From: Bifidobacterium pluvialisilvae
GTDB lineage: Bacteria; Actinomycetota; Actinomycetes; Actinomycetales; Bifidobacteriaceae
Direction: 5' to 3'
DNA length: 64,000 nucleotides
Assembly: GCF_019331695.1 (NCBI RefSeq)
Contig: NZ_JAHBBI010000002.1
Location: 248,001-312,000, forward strand
Part shown: positions 1 to 7,576 of the stretch, piece after piece
How positions within the stretch are numbered: position 1 is the first letter of the stretch
Layout of the letters: the number at the start of each line of letters is the position of its first letter
Made by a program: the position numbers and the translations under genes
Notes under the pieces: generated by a model
Told to the model about the DNA's origin: nothing
The model's input: only the letters and a program-made list of their open reading frames with translations
The model's database searches: none

Positions 1-1
1 C

Positions 2-595
2 ACCGGCGAGGTCCTGCTCGAAGGCAAGAACCTCTACGGCCCGGACGTCGACCCGGTCGCCGTCCGTCGTGACGTCGGCATGGTGTTCCAGCGCCCGAAC
101 CCGTTCCCCACGATGTCCATCCGTGAGAACGTGCTCGCCGGCATGAAGCTCAACAACCGCTCCGTCAGCAAGTCCGACGCCGACGAGCTCGTCGAGTGGG
201 CCCTCCGCGGCGCCAACCTGTGGGACGAGGTCAAGGACCGTCTCGACAACCCCGGCATCGGCCTCTCCGGTGGCCAGCAGCAGCGTCTGTGCATCGCACG
301 CGCCGTCGCCGTGCACCCGCAGGTGCTGCTCATGGACGAGCCCTGCTCCGCCCTCGACCCGATCTCGACGCTCGCCGTCGAGGATCTGATCAACGAGCTG
401 AAGAAGGACTACACCATCGTCATCGTGACGCACAACATGCAGCAGGCTGCCCGTGTGTCCGACTACACCGGCTTCTTCAACCTCAAGGAGATCGGCCAGC
501 CCGGTCACCTCGTCGAGATGGACGAGACCAAGGTCATCTTCGAGAACCCGAAGGAAAAGGACACCGAGCGTTACATCTCCGGCCGCTTCGGCTGA
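2..595 (+). CDS. pstB: Phosphate ABC transporter ATP-binding protein PstB (5' truncated)
   Basis: ATPase of the high-affinity phosphate importer PstSCAB; it acts on the inner face of the membrane and drives phosphate uptake. The frame is open from the window edge, so the N-terminus with the Walker A P-loop is missing. Visible are the Q-loop region ([15 protein letters not shown]), the ABC signature [14 protein letters not shown], Walker [13 protein letters not shown] and the H-loop [13 protein letters not shown]. The C-terminus ERYISGRFG is typical of PstB. The spacing of these motifs and the near-invariant [10 protein letters not shown] make PstB clear over other ABC ATPases. The rest of the pst operon should lie to the left. 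A terminator hairpin follows about 270 bases after the stop. Confidence 0.97.
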   Translation, partial: TGEVLLEGKNLYGPDVDPVAVRRDVGMVFQRPNPFPTMSIRENVLAGMKLNNRSVSKSDADELVEWALRGANLWDEVKDRLDNPGIGLSGGQQQRLCIARAVAVHPQVLLMDEPCSALDPISTLAVEDLINELKKDYTIVIVTHNMQQAARVSDYTGFFNLKEIGQPGHLVEMDETKVIFENPKEKDTERYISGRFG

Positions 596-820
596 TCCCC
601 GCCGTTGGACGATCGTCGAAGGTCGTCGATGTTCGTTCCCGTGGCATAGGGTCCCATGTCAGGCCGCCATCCGTGGCCATGGCCATGGCCTGTGCCGCGT
701 GAACCGGCACGACGGCGACGATGCTCCACGGACCGGCATCCGAATCAGAGTGCAACAACGGATGCGATGACCATCGCTGGCCGGTCCCACGGACATACGA
801 CGTCCAACGGTACGACTCTT

Positions 821-896
821 CCCCCGTCGTTCTGTTTCTTCTCTCCGACGGGGGATACCAAGACTCCTGTACTGCCTCGCGCAGACAGGAGTTTTT
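821..896 (+). terminator. Double hairpin ending in a T-run, downstream of pstB
   Basis: Two successive stem-loops: CCCCCGTCG (821-829) with CGACGGGGG (846-854), then ACTCCTGT (863-870) with ACAGGAGT (885-892), followed directly by TTTT. The second is a standard intrinsic terminator. It lies about 270 bases after the pstB stop with no convincing gene between, so it ends either a long pst 3' UTR or a separate short RNA. Confidence 0.8.
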
Positions 897-954
897 GCGT
901 TCATGGCCCGTATATGACCCATACGTAAGCCCGTACGGCACATACATGGCCCGT

Positions 955-1830
955 ATGTTCGGTTTGTGGGTCCATACCAACGGTTTTGTGGGTGTATCAA
1001 CGGATTCGTGGGTCTATTCCAATAGTTTTGTGGGTCGTCGCGTATGGCTTGTGGGTCCGTGGGTTCGGCTTGTGGGTCCGTGGGTTCGGCTTGTTGGTCC
1101 TTACGTTGGGTTTGTGGGTCTGGTGGATTGGTTCCGGCCGTTAGTGGGTCCGGGGTGTTCAGTAACCGTGGGCAAATCCGTTCATTAATGGGTTTGTGGG
1201 TCCGGGATATACGTGGGGACGTCGAAAATCCTGTTTACACGAGCCGATAGACCCACAAGCCTAATTTGGCGGCTTGTCAGACCCACAATCCTGTTTTATC
1301 GTGACCCGATAGACCCACAGCTCGGTTCTGTGGGTTCTGTGGGTCTATCCTAACGGTTTTGTGGGTCTACGCGTGTGGTTTGTGGGTCTGAGGTTTGGTT
1401 TTGTGGGTCTGGTGGATTGGTTCCGGCCGTTAGTGGGTCCGGGGTGTTCAGTAACCGTGGGTGAATCCGTTCATTAAGAGGTTTGTGGGTCCGGGATATA
1501 CGTGGGGACGTCGAAAATCCCCTCTACACGAACCGATGGACCCACAAGCCCGATTTGGCAATCCGATGGACCCACAAACCTGACTTAGAGAATCGTCGGA
1601 CCCACAATTCTGATTGACACGAACCGATGGACCCACAAGCCCGATTTGGCAACCCGATGGACCCACAAGCCCGAATTGATGACTCGTCAGGCCCACAAGT
1701 CCGAATTGGCGGCCTGCTAGACCCACAAACCTGATTTGGCAACCCGATGGACCCACAAACCCGATTCGGCGATCCGCCAGACCCACAAACCTGAATTGGC
1801 AACGACCCGATGGACCCACAAACCCATAAG
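955..1830. repeat. Dimeric TGTGGGTC / GACCCACA composite repeat element
   Basis: This gene-free stretch is an ordered repeat. About 955-1125 carries units ending in TTTGTGGGTC on the plus strand. About 1127-1255 is a core with GGTTCCGGCCGTTAGTGGGT, AACCGTGGG, ATCCGTTCATTAA and GACGTCGAAAATCC. Then come a few units in the opposite orientation (GACCCACA), a second left arm (about 1325-1420), a second core (about 1420-1540), and a long right arm of about ten units of roughly 30 bases, each centred on GGACCCACAA. The two cores differ at only a few bases. A third copy of the core lies at 17829-17995. Open frames across the region are translations of the repeat and are not called as genes. Confidence 0.9.
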
Positions 1831-1869
1831 ACCTGTGTGAATCTGGGCGTGACGGGAGTGGTTGGAACC

Positions 1870-2178
1870 CTAGTCGACGGTGATGCCGCCCACGTTGTCG
1901 CGCATCTTCGCGTTCGTGGGGTCGGCGGGGTCATAGCAGACGACGACGGCGGCGCCCCGATTGGTATGCTCCAGAACCGGCGTCCACCGCTGGCCGATGG
2001 GGATGGGACCGAGCTTGATGGCCGAGCACCTCATATGCAACGGCTCTTCGAAACGGTATACGACTCCATTGGCCTGGAATTCCACAATCACCGAAATCGT
2101 GCCGCTGCCGCCCTGTCTGCCGTTCTGCACGATCGTTCCCCAGCAGACCGCGGTTCTGCGTTTCGCCTTACCGAACAT
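1870..2178 (-). CDS. Small hypothetical protein, possibly DUF3592-like
   Basis: Protein of 102 residues, beta-rich by eye, with no membrane segment or signal peptide. The part VVVCYDPADPTNAKMRDN, with a Tyr-Asp-Pro then a second Asp-Pro, resembles the end of DUF3592-type domains, which are usually membrane-associated proteins of unknown function. The opening MFGKAKRRTAVCWGTIV followed by VIVEFQANGVVYRFEEP fits that pattern. The start is chosen because GGAG lies 7 bases upstream of the ATG. The gene stands alone between the TGTGGGTC repeat and the terminator of the next gene. An overlapping plus-strand frame exists, but its translation has no family-like features. Function unknown. Confidence 0.55.
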   Translation of the reverse strand: MFGKAKRRTAVCWGTIVQNGRQGGSGTISVIVEFQANGVVYRFEEPLHMRCSAIKLGPIPIGQRWTPVLEHTNRGAAVVVCYDPADPTNAKMRDNVGGITVD

Positions 2179-2433
2179 CAGTCATCTCCGTTCCGAGCAT
2201 CGACCGGTCGTCCGGCCCTCGTCATGCCGGCAACCACGCTCATTTCACCATCGTAGCGGTCATCATCGTAGTGGTCATCGTGGCGGTCCGTCATCAGACC
2301 ATGCCGGGAGAGGAGCATCGTTGGAAGTCGATGTGGGTCTGCCGTAGCCGTAGCCGTCGTCGGCCCACGCCGGGGGAGGCGGGGAGGGAAGACCCTCGCC
2401 CGGATGCGACAATCCCGAACGCATACGAAAAAT

Positions 2434-2466
2434 CCCCGATACCCATACGGATTATGGATACCGGGG
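2434..2466 (-). terminator. Intrinsic terminator of the Rpf-like gene
   Basis: Read on the minus strand, arms of 14 bases (2466-2453 and 2447-2434) pair fully with two G-U pairs around a 5-base loop. A run of five T (complement of 2428-2432) follows shortly after. It sits 25 bases past the stop of the gene ending at 2491. Confidence 0.85.
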
Positions 2467-2490
2467 ATCATCGAAAGGTATGCCGATGAA

Positions 2491-3579
2491 TCAGTAGCTA
2501 TGGTTGCTCAGCCAGTAGTTGTAGGCTCCCTGCACGCTGCCGTAGCGTTCGTTGCAGTAGCTGAGGAACCACTTGAGCTGCGTCTGGTAGTTGGTCTGCC
2601 AGTCCGCGCCCGCGGAGGCCATCTTGCTGCCGGGTAGGGCCTGGGGCAGGCCGTACGCACCCGAGGACGGGTTCGTGGCGGTCGGATCCCAGCCGGACTC
2701 GTGGTTGATGATGTACACCGTGGCCGTGAAGTCCGATTCGTTGTAGCCGTTGGCGAGCAGATAGTCGTGTGCCCACTTCTGCATCTCGCTGGCCGGGACC
2801 GTGGTGCCCAGGTTCCCGGAATCGGACGACGAGGACGATGAACCCGAATTCGACGACGAACCGCTCGACGACGAACCCGTGCTCTGGCTCTGCGTGGAGC
2901 CGGTGCCGATGAGGATGACCTTGGACTTCGGGGCCTTCTTCACCCACGAGCTGATGGTGTTCGACTCCGCGATCTTGCCGCCGGCCTTGGTGACGAGGTT
3001 GGTCATCTCCATGATGCCCTTCTCGCCTTCCTCCTGCACCTTCTTGGTGCCTTCGGGCAGGGCGTCGGTCTTCTTCTCGACGGTGTTGAACGGAATGGCC
3101 TTCTCGCTCGTCTCAATGGTCGATCCGGCGCGTTCGATGGTGATGGTCGTGGACTCGTTCACCTTCGTGTTCAGCGCGGGGGAGACGGTGTCCTCCGGTT
3201 CGAGGGTGATGCCACCCTGCTGGAGCACGGATTTGACGTCGGTGAAGTTCTCGCCGAGCACCACGCGTGAATTGCCGTTGATGACGACCTTCACGTACGA
3301 GGTGTTGGCGTCGGCGCCGCGCCGGCCGGCCTTGATGTCGTCGCGCAGCTCGCCGCGGGACGCGGCCTGGAACTGGTCGACCTCGTCGCTCTTGGTGGCG
3401 GAGTAGGCGGAAATCGTCGACGTGCTGGTGCGGTTGACGTTGGTCTTGTAGAAGTCACGGGAGACGAAACCACCCGTGACCAGCAGTGCCGCCGCGGCGA
3501 CGATGGCGCCTGAACGAATCCACTGACGGCGGGTAACGCGTTTGAAAATGGAAGCCTTTTCCTTGCGGTGGCTTGTCAT
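2491..3579 (-). CDS. Rpf-like secreted protein: DUF348, G5 and lysozyme-like domains
   Basis: Exported cell-wall protein of 362 residues. A basic N-terminus is followed by a membrane segment at about 25-42 (SGAIVAAAALLVTGGFV). Residues about 90-140 read as a DUF348 ubiquitin-like domain (VKVVINGNSRVV, LQQGGITLEPEDTVSP). Residues about 140-220 read as a G5 domain (IPFNTVEKKTDALPEGTKKV, GKIAESNTI). A Ser/Gly linker at about 230-255 leads to a C-terminal transglycosylase-like domain (WAHDYLLANGYNESDF, IINHESGWDPTATNPSSGAY, GLPQALPGSKMA), with the Glu of HESGW as likely catalytic acid. This DUF348-G5-SLT order is that of actinobacterial resuscitation-promoting factors, which cleave peptidoglycan and help regrowth. 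Single gene with its own terminator. Confidence 0.88.
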   Translation of the reverse strand: MTSHRKEKASIFKRVTRRQWIRSGAIVAAAALLVTGGFVSRDFYKTNVNRTSTSTISAYSATKSDEVDQFQAASRGELRDDIKAGRRGADANTSYVKVVINGNSRVVLGENFTDVKSVLQQGGITLEPEDTVSPALNTKVNESTTITIERAGSTIETSEKAIPFNTVEKKTDALPEGTKKVQEEGEKGIMEMTNLVTKAGGKIAESNTISSWVKKAPKSKVILIGTGSTQSQSTGSSSSGSSSNSGSSSSSSDSGNLGTTVPASEMQKWAHDYLLANGYNESDFTATVYIINHESGWDPTATNPSSGAYGLPQALPGSKMASAGADWQTNYQTQLKWFLSYCNERYGSVQGAYNYWLSNHSY

Positions 3580-3706
3580 AAATCTCCTTACGTAGACTTA
3601 TAAAGTCTCACACTGCCACCATATTTTAGCGACCTATGATGACCGCGGCAAATGGGGAGGGAATCAACCCCCTGAATGCAACTCCCCCTGCCGGTCTTCG
3701 ATTGAT

Positions 3707-3732
3707 GGCTCCCCTCAACCATGAGGGGAGCC
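3707..3732. repeat. GGCTCCCCTCA palindrome between trxA and the Rpf-like gene
   Basis: Perfect 11-base arms, GGCTCCCCTCA and TGAGGGGAGCC, with a 4-base loop. It lies 27 bases after the trxA stop and may terminate trxA, but neither side has a T-run on the right strand. A sister palindrome sits at about 46250-46274, so it belongs to a small repeat family. Confidence 0.7.
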
Positions 3733-3759
3733 GATGGGAAAACCCTTGCGGCCGGTTCG

Positions 3760-4095
3760 TCACTTGCCTTCGGCGGCGTTCTCCTTGACCTTGACGATGA
3801 GTTCGTCGAGTCCGGAGGCGCGCAGCGCGCCGGCCTGCTTGAAGATCACCGCCCCGTCCTTGATGACGATCAGCGTGGGGACGGCGCTGATTTCGGCGGC
3901 TTCGGCAAGACCCTGCTGCTGGTCGATGTCGACCTTGGTGAAGTAGATGTCGTCATGCTGGTTCGACGCCTCCTCGTAGATCGGGCCGAACGCGCGGCAC
4001 GGTCCGCACCACGTGGCCCAGAAATCGATGAAGACGAGCGGATGCTCCTTGATGGTCGTCTCGAAGTTCTCGGCGGTCAGCTCATGCGTTGCCAT
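3760..4095 (-). CDS. trxA: Thioredoxin
   Basis: Cytoplasmic thiol-disulfide oxidoreductase that reduces protein disulfides at the expense of thioredoxin reductase. The 111-residue protein is the usual single-domain length. It shows the active site WCGPC within FIDFWATWCGPCRAFGPIYEEAS, the cis-proline segment ISAVPTLIVIKDG, and the family's F.D.W entry strand. The start is set by a strong AGAGGAG upstream of ATGGCAACGC. The upstream DNA is strikingly AT-rich (about 4096-4140, alternating TATATA), unlike the rest of the window, and holds TTGATA-like and TATA-like hexamers, so a strong promoter is likely. Confidence 0.95.
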   Translation of the reverse strand: MATHELTAENFETTIKEHPLVFIDFWATWCGPCRAFGPIYEEASNQHDDIYFTKVDIDQQQGLAEAAEISAVPTLIVIKDGAVIFKQAGALRASGLDELIVKVKENAAEGK

Positions 4096-4099
4096 GATT

Positions 4100-4140
4100 C
4101 ACTCCTCTATATATGTATCTATATATACGTATATCAATAC
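4100..4140 (-). promoter_or_regulatory. AT-rich promoter region of trxA
   Basis: Alternating TATATATG/TATCTATATATACG in an otherwise GC-rich chromosome. On the minus strand it begins TTGATA (about 4135-4130) and runs into ATATAG-type hexamers just before AGAGGAG. The exact -10 cannot be chosen by eye because several registers fit. Confidence 0.55.
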
Positions 4141-4294
4141 GTTGTTCGTATGCTTACGGATTCTGCCGTATTCAAGCATCTCACAGAGTCCGTGACTCGC
4201 CAACGGACGGGCCGGACTACGCTCAGGGCGCACATCGTCCCCGACATTTCGCAGGTTTTCAGCGAATGGTCACGCAAAGGTCATGTGGCGGCAT

Positions 4295-4300
4295 GATAAT
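4295..4300 (+). promoter_or_regulatory. -10 box GATAAT; probable leaderless start of the DUF4916 gene
   Basis: GATAAT ends 6 bases before the ATG at 4307, so transcription should begin at or next to the start codon. No Shine-Dalgarno precedes that ATG. This decides the start at 4307 over the in-frame ATG at 4283. Confidence 0.65.
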
Positions 4301-4306
4301 GGACCC

Positions 4307-4930
4307 ATGCCGGTTCTTAATGACGAAGTGCCCGACGAGGGCGATTACGACGCATCACGACGCCGTGGCGAATTCGACAACATCACGCCCGACGATTTCA
4401 TCCGCGGATCGGGGCATGGCAACCCGCCCGGATGGATGGACTCCTCCGAAATCGACCACGTGCGCAGGGAGATGCCCATCGTCTATGTGGAGGTCGTGCC
4501 CGTGCGTACCGACGAGTTCGGCCGCATCAGCAAGGTGGGCACGCTGCTGCGCGTGGGGGACGACAGCTCCATCGAACGCACGCTCATCACCGGGCGCGTG
4601 CTGTTCCACGAATCGCTGCGTGAGGCCGTGGCCCGCAATATCTCCAAGGACCTGGGCGACATCGCGCTGCCGGTGCTGCCGGTGAACCTCCAGCCGTTCA
4701 GCGTGGCCGAGTTCTTCCCCACGCCCGGCGTCTCACGCTACTACGACCCGCGCCAGCATGCGGTGGCGCTGTGCTACGTCGTGCTGATCGCCGGCGACTG
4801 CAAGCCTCAGGACGAGACGCTCGACGTGGAATGGCTGAGCCCGGCCGAGGTGACCAGGCCCGACTTCCTGGCGCAGATGCCGAACGGCCACGACCAGATC
4901 ATTCGCCAGGCGATCGCCTGGGCCGAATGA
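4307..4930 (+). CDS. DUF4916 (Nudix-like) protein
   Basis: Protein of 207 residues of the DUF4916 family, Nudix-hydrolase-like proteins found widely in actinobacteria without a firm biochemical role. Recognisable stretches include PIVYVEVVPVRTDEFGRISKVGTLLR, LITGRVLFHESLREAVARNI, FSVAEFFPTP, YDPRQHAVALCYVV and EWLSPAEV. The canonical Nudix box (GX5EX7REUXEEXGU) is not intact: the LFHESLREAVARNISKDLG helix replaces it, as is usual for this family. No signal or membrane segment. An alternative start at 4283 would add eight residues, but the -10 geometry favours 4307. The gene is monocistronic or read into the hydrolase that follows. Confidence 0.8.
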   Translation: MPVLNDEVPDEGDYDASRRRGEFDNITPDDFIRGSGHGNPPGWMDSSEIDHVRREMPIVYVEVVPVRTDEFGRISKVGTLLRVGDDSSIERTLITGRVLFHESLREAVARNISKDLGDIALPVLPVNLQPFSVAEFFPTPGVSRYYDPRQHAVALCYVVLIAGDCKPQDETLDVEWLSPAEVTRPDFLAQMPNGHDQIIRQAIAWAE

Positions 4931-5054
4931 TCCGTGCCCGGCATGTCCTGACGACGGCCGGAGCGGACGGTGACGGCGGAACGAAATAAGACGACAACGA
5001 TGATGACAATAACGATAACAACGACGATAACGATGACGAGGAGATGCCGCTGAT

Positions 5055-5933
5055 ATGACGATGACGATTCTCACGACCATATACCGTGACGTGATGGAGG
5101 CTGGTCCCGGCGCCGACCCCGCCGAGGAGGCCGTGCCGGTGGTGCTCGTGCATGCGTTCCCCGTGGACCACCGCGTCTGGGACGACTGTGCGGCCGCGAT
5201 CTGCCGGCTTTCCGACGAGGAGGGGCTGAAGCCGTTCGGCGTGTACGCGCTGGAGATGCCGGGCGCCGGGCGTTGCCCCGTGCCCGATGCCGAGGAGACC
5301 GGGCCGGTGGCCGACGATGGCGCCTACCCCGAAGCCATGGACCGCATGGCCGAATCGTTCGTCGAGGCGTTGAAGGCCACCGGCCACGACAAGGCCGTCT
5401 GGGTCGGCATCTCCATGGGCGGCTACCTCACGCTCGCCGTGCACCGTCTGCACCCCGAGGTCGTGGCCGGCATGGTGCTGTGCGACACCAAATCAGAGGG
5501 TGACGGCCCCGAATCCCGCGCCAACAGGCTGCGCATCGCCACGGAATGCGAGGAGCACGACACCGTGGCCCCGGTCATGCACTTCGCCCAGCCCCAGCCC
5601 GGCGACTCCGCACTCAAGAAATCGAAGGCGTTCGTGGACCTGTTCACCCGATGGATCAATGAGCAGGATCCGAAGGGCGTGGCGTGGCGCCAGCGCATGG
5701 CCGCCGGACGCCCCGACGAAACGCCCCAGCTCGCGAAGATCACCGTGCCGGCGGGACTGGTCTCCGGCACGCTCGACCCCTCCAGCGCGCCCGACCGGAT
5801 GCGCCCGATGAAGGAACGCATGACCGGCACCGACGCCTCGTTCACCGTCGTGGAGGACGCCGGCCACTTCACCTGCGTGGAGAAGCCCGACGTCGTGGCG
5901 CAGGCCATCATCGACGTCCAGCAGCGCGCGTGA
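5055..5933 (+). CDS. Alpha/beta-fold hydrolase
   Basis: Cytoplasmic hydrolase of 292 residues with the standard alpha/beta layout. The oxyanion strand is VVLVHAFPVDHRVWDD, and the nucleophile elbow WVGISMGGYLTLA has Ser in G-I-S-M-G. A late acid lies in AGLVSGTLDPSSAPDRM, and the catalytic His is in VVEDAGHFTCVEKPDVV. This pattern matches the 3-oxoadipate enol-lactonase/BioH-like group, but substrate cannot be read from sequence. The start is supported by GAGGAG 11 bases upstream; an ATG two codons later is also possible. The next gene, nudC, starts 67 bases after the stop, so the two may be co-transcribed. Confidence 0.85.
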   Translation: MTMTILTTIYRDVMEAGPGADPAEEAVPVVLVHAFPVDHRVWDDCAAAICRLSDEEGLKPFGVYALEMPGAGRCPVPDAEETGPVADDGAYPEAMDRMAESFVEALKATGHDKAVWVGISMGGYLTLAVHRLHPEVVAGMVLCDTKSEGDGPESRANRLRIATECEEHDTVAPVMHFAQPQPGDSALKKSKAFVDLFTRWINEQDPKGVAWRQRMAAGRPDETPQLAKITVPAGLVSGTLDPSSAPDRMRPMKERMTGTDASFTVVEDAGHFTCVEKPDVVAQAIIDVQQRA

Positions 5934-6000
5934 CGCGCACGATACGCCGTGGAGCGCTGCGCATGCTCCACGACATCCAGTCATCGAAGGAAGTATCAGC

Positions 6001-7086
6001 ATGACCGAAACCACCGTGAACACCAACAACGCCATGTTCTCCCCGCTGGCGCTCACCCAGGCGCTGCCGTTCCTCCCGCTCGCCCAAGGCACCATCGACT
6101 ACGAGGTCGAACGCCGCGGCGAGCCCGGACTCATCGACGTGGTCCTGGACGAATCCGCCACCAAGGTCATGCTGGTCAACAACGGGCTCATCGCCGTGCC
6201 CAAGGGGCAGGGCGCGGCCGTGGACTACGACGCCGCCAAGATCCGCCCCGCGCTCATCCCCGGCATGTACGTGCGCGACGACCTCGCCCGCCACCGCGAC
6301 ATCACCGCCATCTTCCTCGGCACCGACCGTAACGGCGCCGCGCCCAGGACCCACTTCGTGGCGTTGGACATCACCAGGGCCGTCTCGGCGGTCCCCGCCG
6401 ACGAACACGGCGTGGACCACGGGTTCGGGGACGACGACGGCTCGCTCGTCTCCCGCGCCGCACGACAGTTCGACTGGGTCGACCTGCGCGGGTTCGCCCC
6501 GCACGTCGGCTCGCGCGACGCCGGGCTCGCCACCAGCGCCGTCACCGTAAGCATCTGGCACAACCGTCAGCGCTTCTGCCCCTGCTGCGGCGCGCCCGTG
6601 GAGGCGGCGCTCGCCGGATGGGCCCAGCGCTGCACCAACGCCGCCGACGGCAATCGCATCCTGTTCCCACGCATCGAGCCCGCGGTCATCACCGCCATCG
6701 TGGACGGCAGCGACCGTCTGCTGCTCCAGCACAACACGGCCTGGAAGGGCAACCTGTATTCCGTCTCGGCCGGATTTGTGGAGGCGGGGGAGAACCTCGA
6801 ACACGCCGCGCGCCGCGAGGCCAAGGAGGAGACCGGCATCACGCTTGGCGAGGTGAAGTACCTCGGTTCGCAGCCGTGGCCGTTCCCCGCTTCGCTGATG
6901 ATGGCGTTCAAGGCCCGCGCCCTGACCACCGACATCCACGTGGACCACGAGGAGACCGGCACCGCGCAGTGGTTCACCCGCGACGAGTTCACCAACGCCA
7001 TGATCACCGGCCGCATCGCCGTGCCCGGCAAGGCCACCATCGCCCGCTACATGCTCGAGGAATGGTACGGCCAGCCCCTGCAGTAG
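6001..7086 (+). CDS. nudC: NAD(+) diphosphatase / RNA-deNADding Nudix enzyme NudC
   Basis: Hydrolyses NADH/NAD to NMN and AMP and can remove NAD caps from RNA. The 361-residue protein has a long N-terminal domain, a zinc-ribbon start RFCPCCGAPVE at about 187, then the catalytic domain with Nudix box GFVEAGENLEHAARREAKEETGI (about 258-280). The NudC hallmark SQPWPFPASLM follows it. The second half of the ribbon keeps only one Cys (QRCTNAADG), so a four-Cys zinc site is not complete. A ribosome site (GAAGG) precedes the ATG at 6001. Confidence 0.93.
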   Translation: MTETTVNTNNAMFSPLALTQALPFLPLAQGTIDYEVERRGEPGLIDVVLDESATKVMLVNNGLIAVPKGQGAAVDYDAAKIRPALIPGMYVRDDLARHRDITAIFLGTDRNGAAPRTHFVALDITRAVSAVPADEHGVDHGFGDDDGSLVSRAARQFDWVDLRGFAPHVGSRDAGLATSAVTVSIWHNRQRFCPCCGAPVEAALAGWAQRCTNAADGNRILFPRIEPAVITAIVDGSDRLLLQHNTAWKGNLYSVSAGFVEAGENLEHAARREAKEETGITLGEVKYLGSQPWPFPASLMMAFKARALTTDIHVDHEETGTAQWFTRDEFTNAMITGRIAVPGKATIARYMLEEWYGQPLQ

Positions 7087-7576
7087 TGGGCTGGTGAGCA
7101 AGTGCCCGGCCGCCCCCAGTCAGCTTCGCCGACAGCACCCGCCGGCGGGAGCGTCGCGCCCTTGTCATCCTGAGTGGGCACCTTTTGTCATCCTGAGCGG
7201 CCGCCCCCCTGTCATCCTGAGCGAAGCCGCTTGCGGCGAAGTCGAAGGATCTTGGGCTGATTGGGGTGCAAGATCCTTCGACTCCGGCCTGCGGCCGTCG
7301 CTCAGGATGACAAGACAAGGAGGTGGCGTCGCTCAGGATGACAAGACAAGGAGGTGGCGTCGCTCAGGATGAGAAGAAGGTGGTATCGCTGGATGAGAAG
7401 AAGGTGGTGTCGCTCGTCAAAACGCCCGAATACCATCCAAGACGAGAATCGTGTCCTTCGAGGGACACGGTCGGGGGTCGTTCGTTGTTGGATTAATCAC
7501 AATACGCGCCATCGGCAATTGTCATTTCGCCGGGTATAGTGGGGAACGTTGAGAATGCACGAGAAATGGGACCACA
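7087..7576. repeat. TCATCCTGAGC palindrome cluster and promoter region between nudC and the L,D-transpeptidase gene
   Basis: Left arms (TCATCCTGAGC, GTCGAAGGATCTTG) at about 7164-7255 face right arms (AAGATCCTTCGACTC, GCTCAGGATGACA) at about 7268-7315. The right tip is then copied three times (GTCGCTCAGGATGACAAGAC and decayed versions) out to about 7405. A small hairpin GTGTCC-TTCGAG-GGACAC lies near 7453-7470. A -10-like TATAGT at 7535-7540 is the best promoter candidate for the next gene. No gene is supported here. Confidence 0.85.

Noticed and set aside
721-1188. Open frames across the TGTGGGTC repeats (for example 721-1188, 1448-1819, 17561-17902)
   Set aside because: They are translations of the repeat units (CGSVGSACG, VGLVGPSG and similar) without ribosome sites.
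1555-1820. Right arm of the TGTGGGTC element as a CRISPR array
   Set aside because: The step is about 30 bases in total, repeat and spacer are not separable (spacers are related to each other), units are degenerate, and no cas genes are near.
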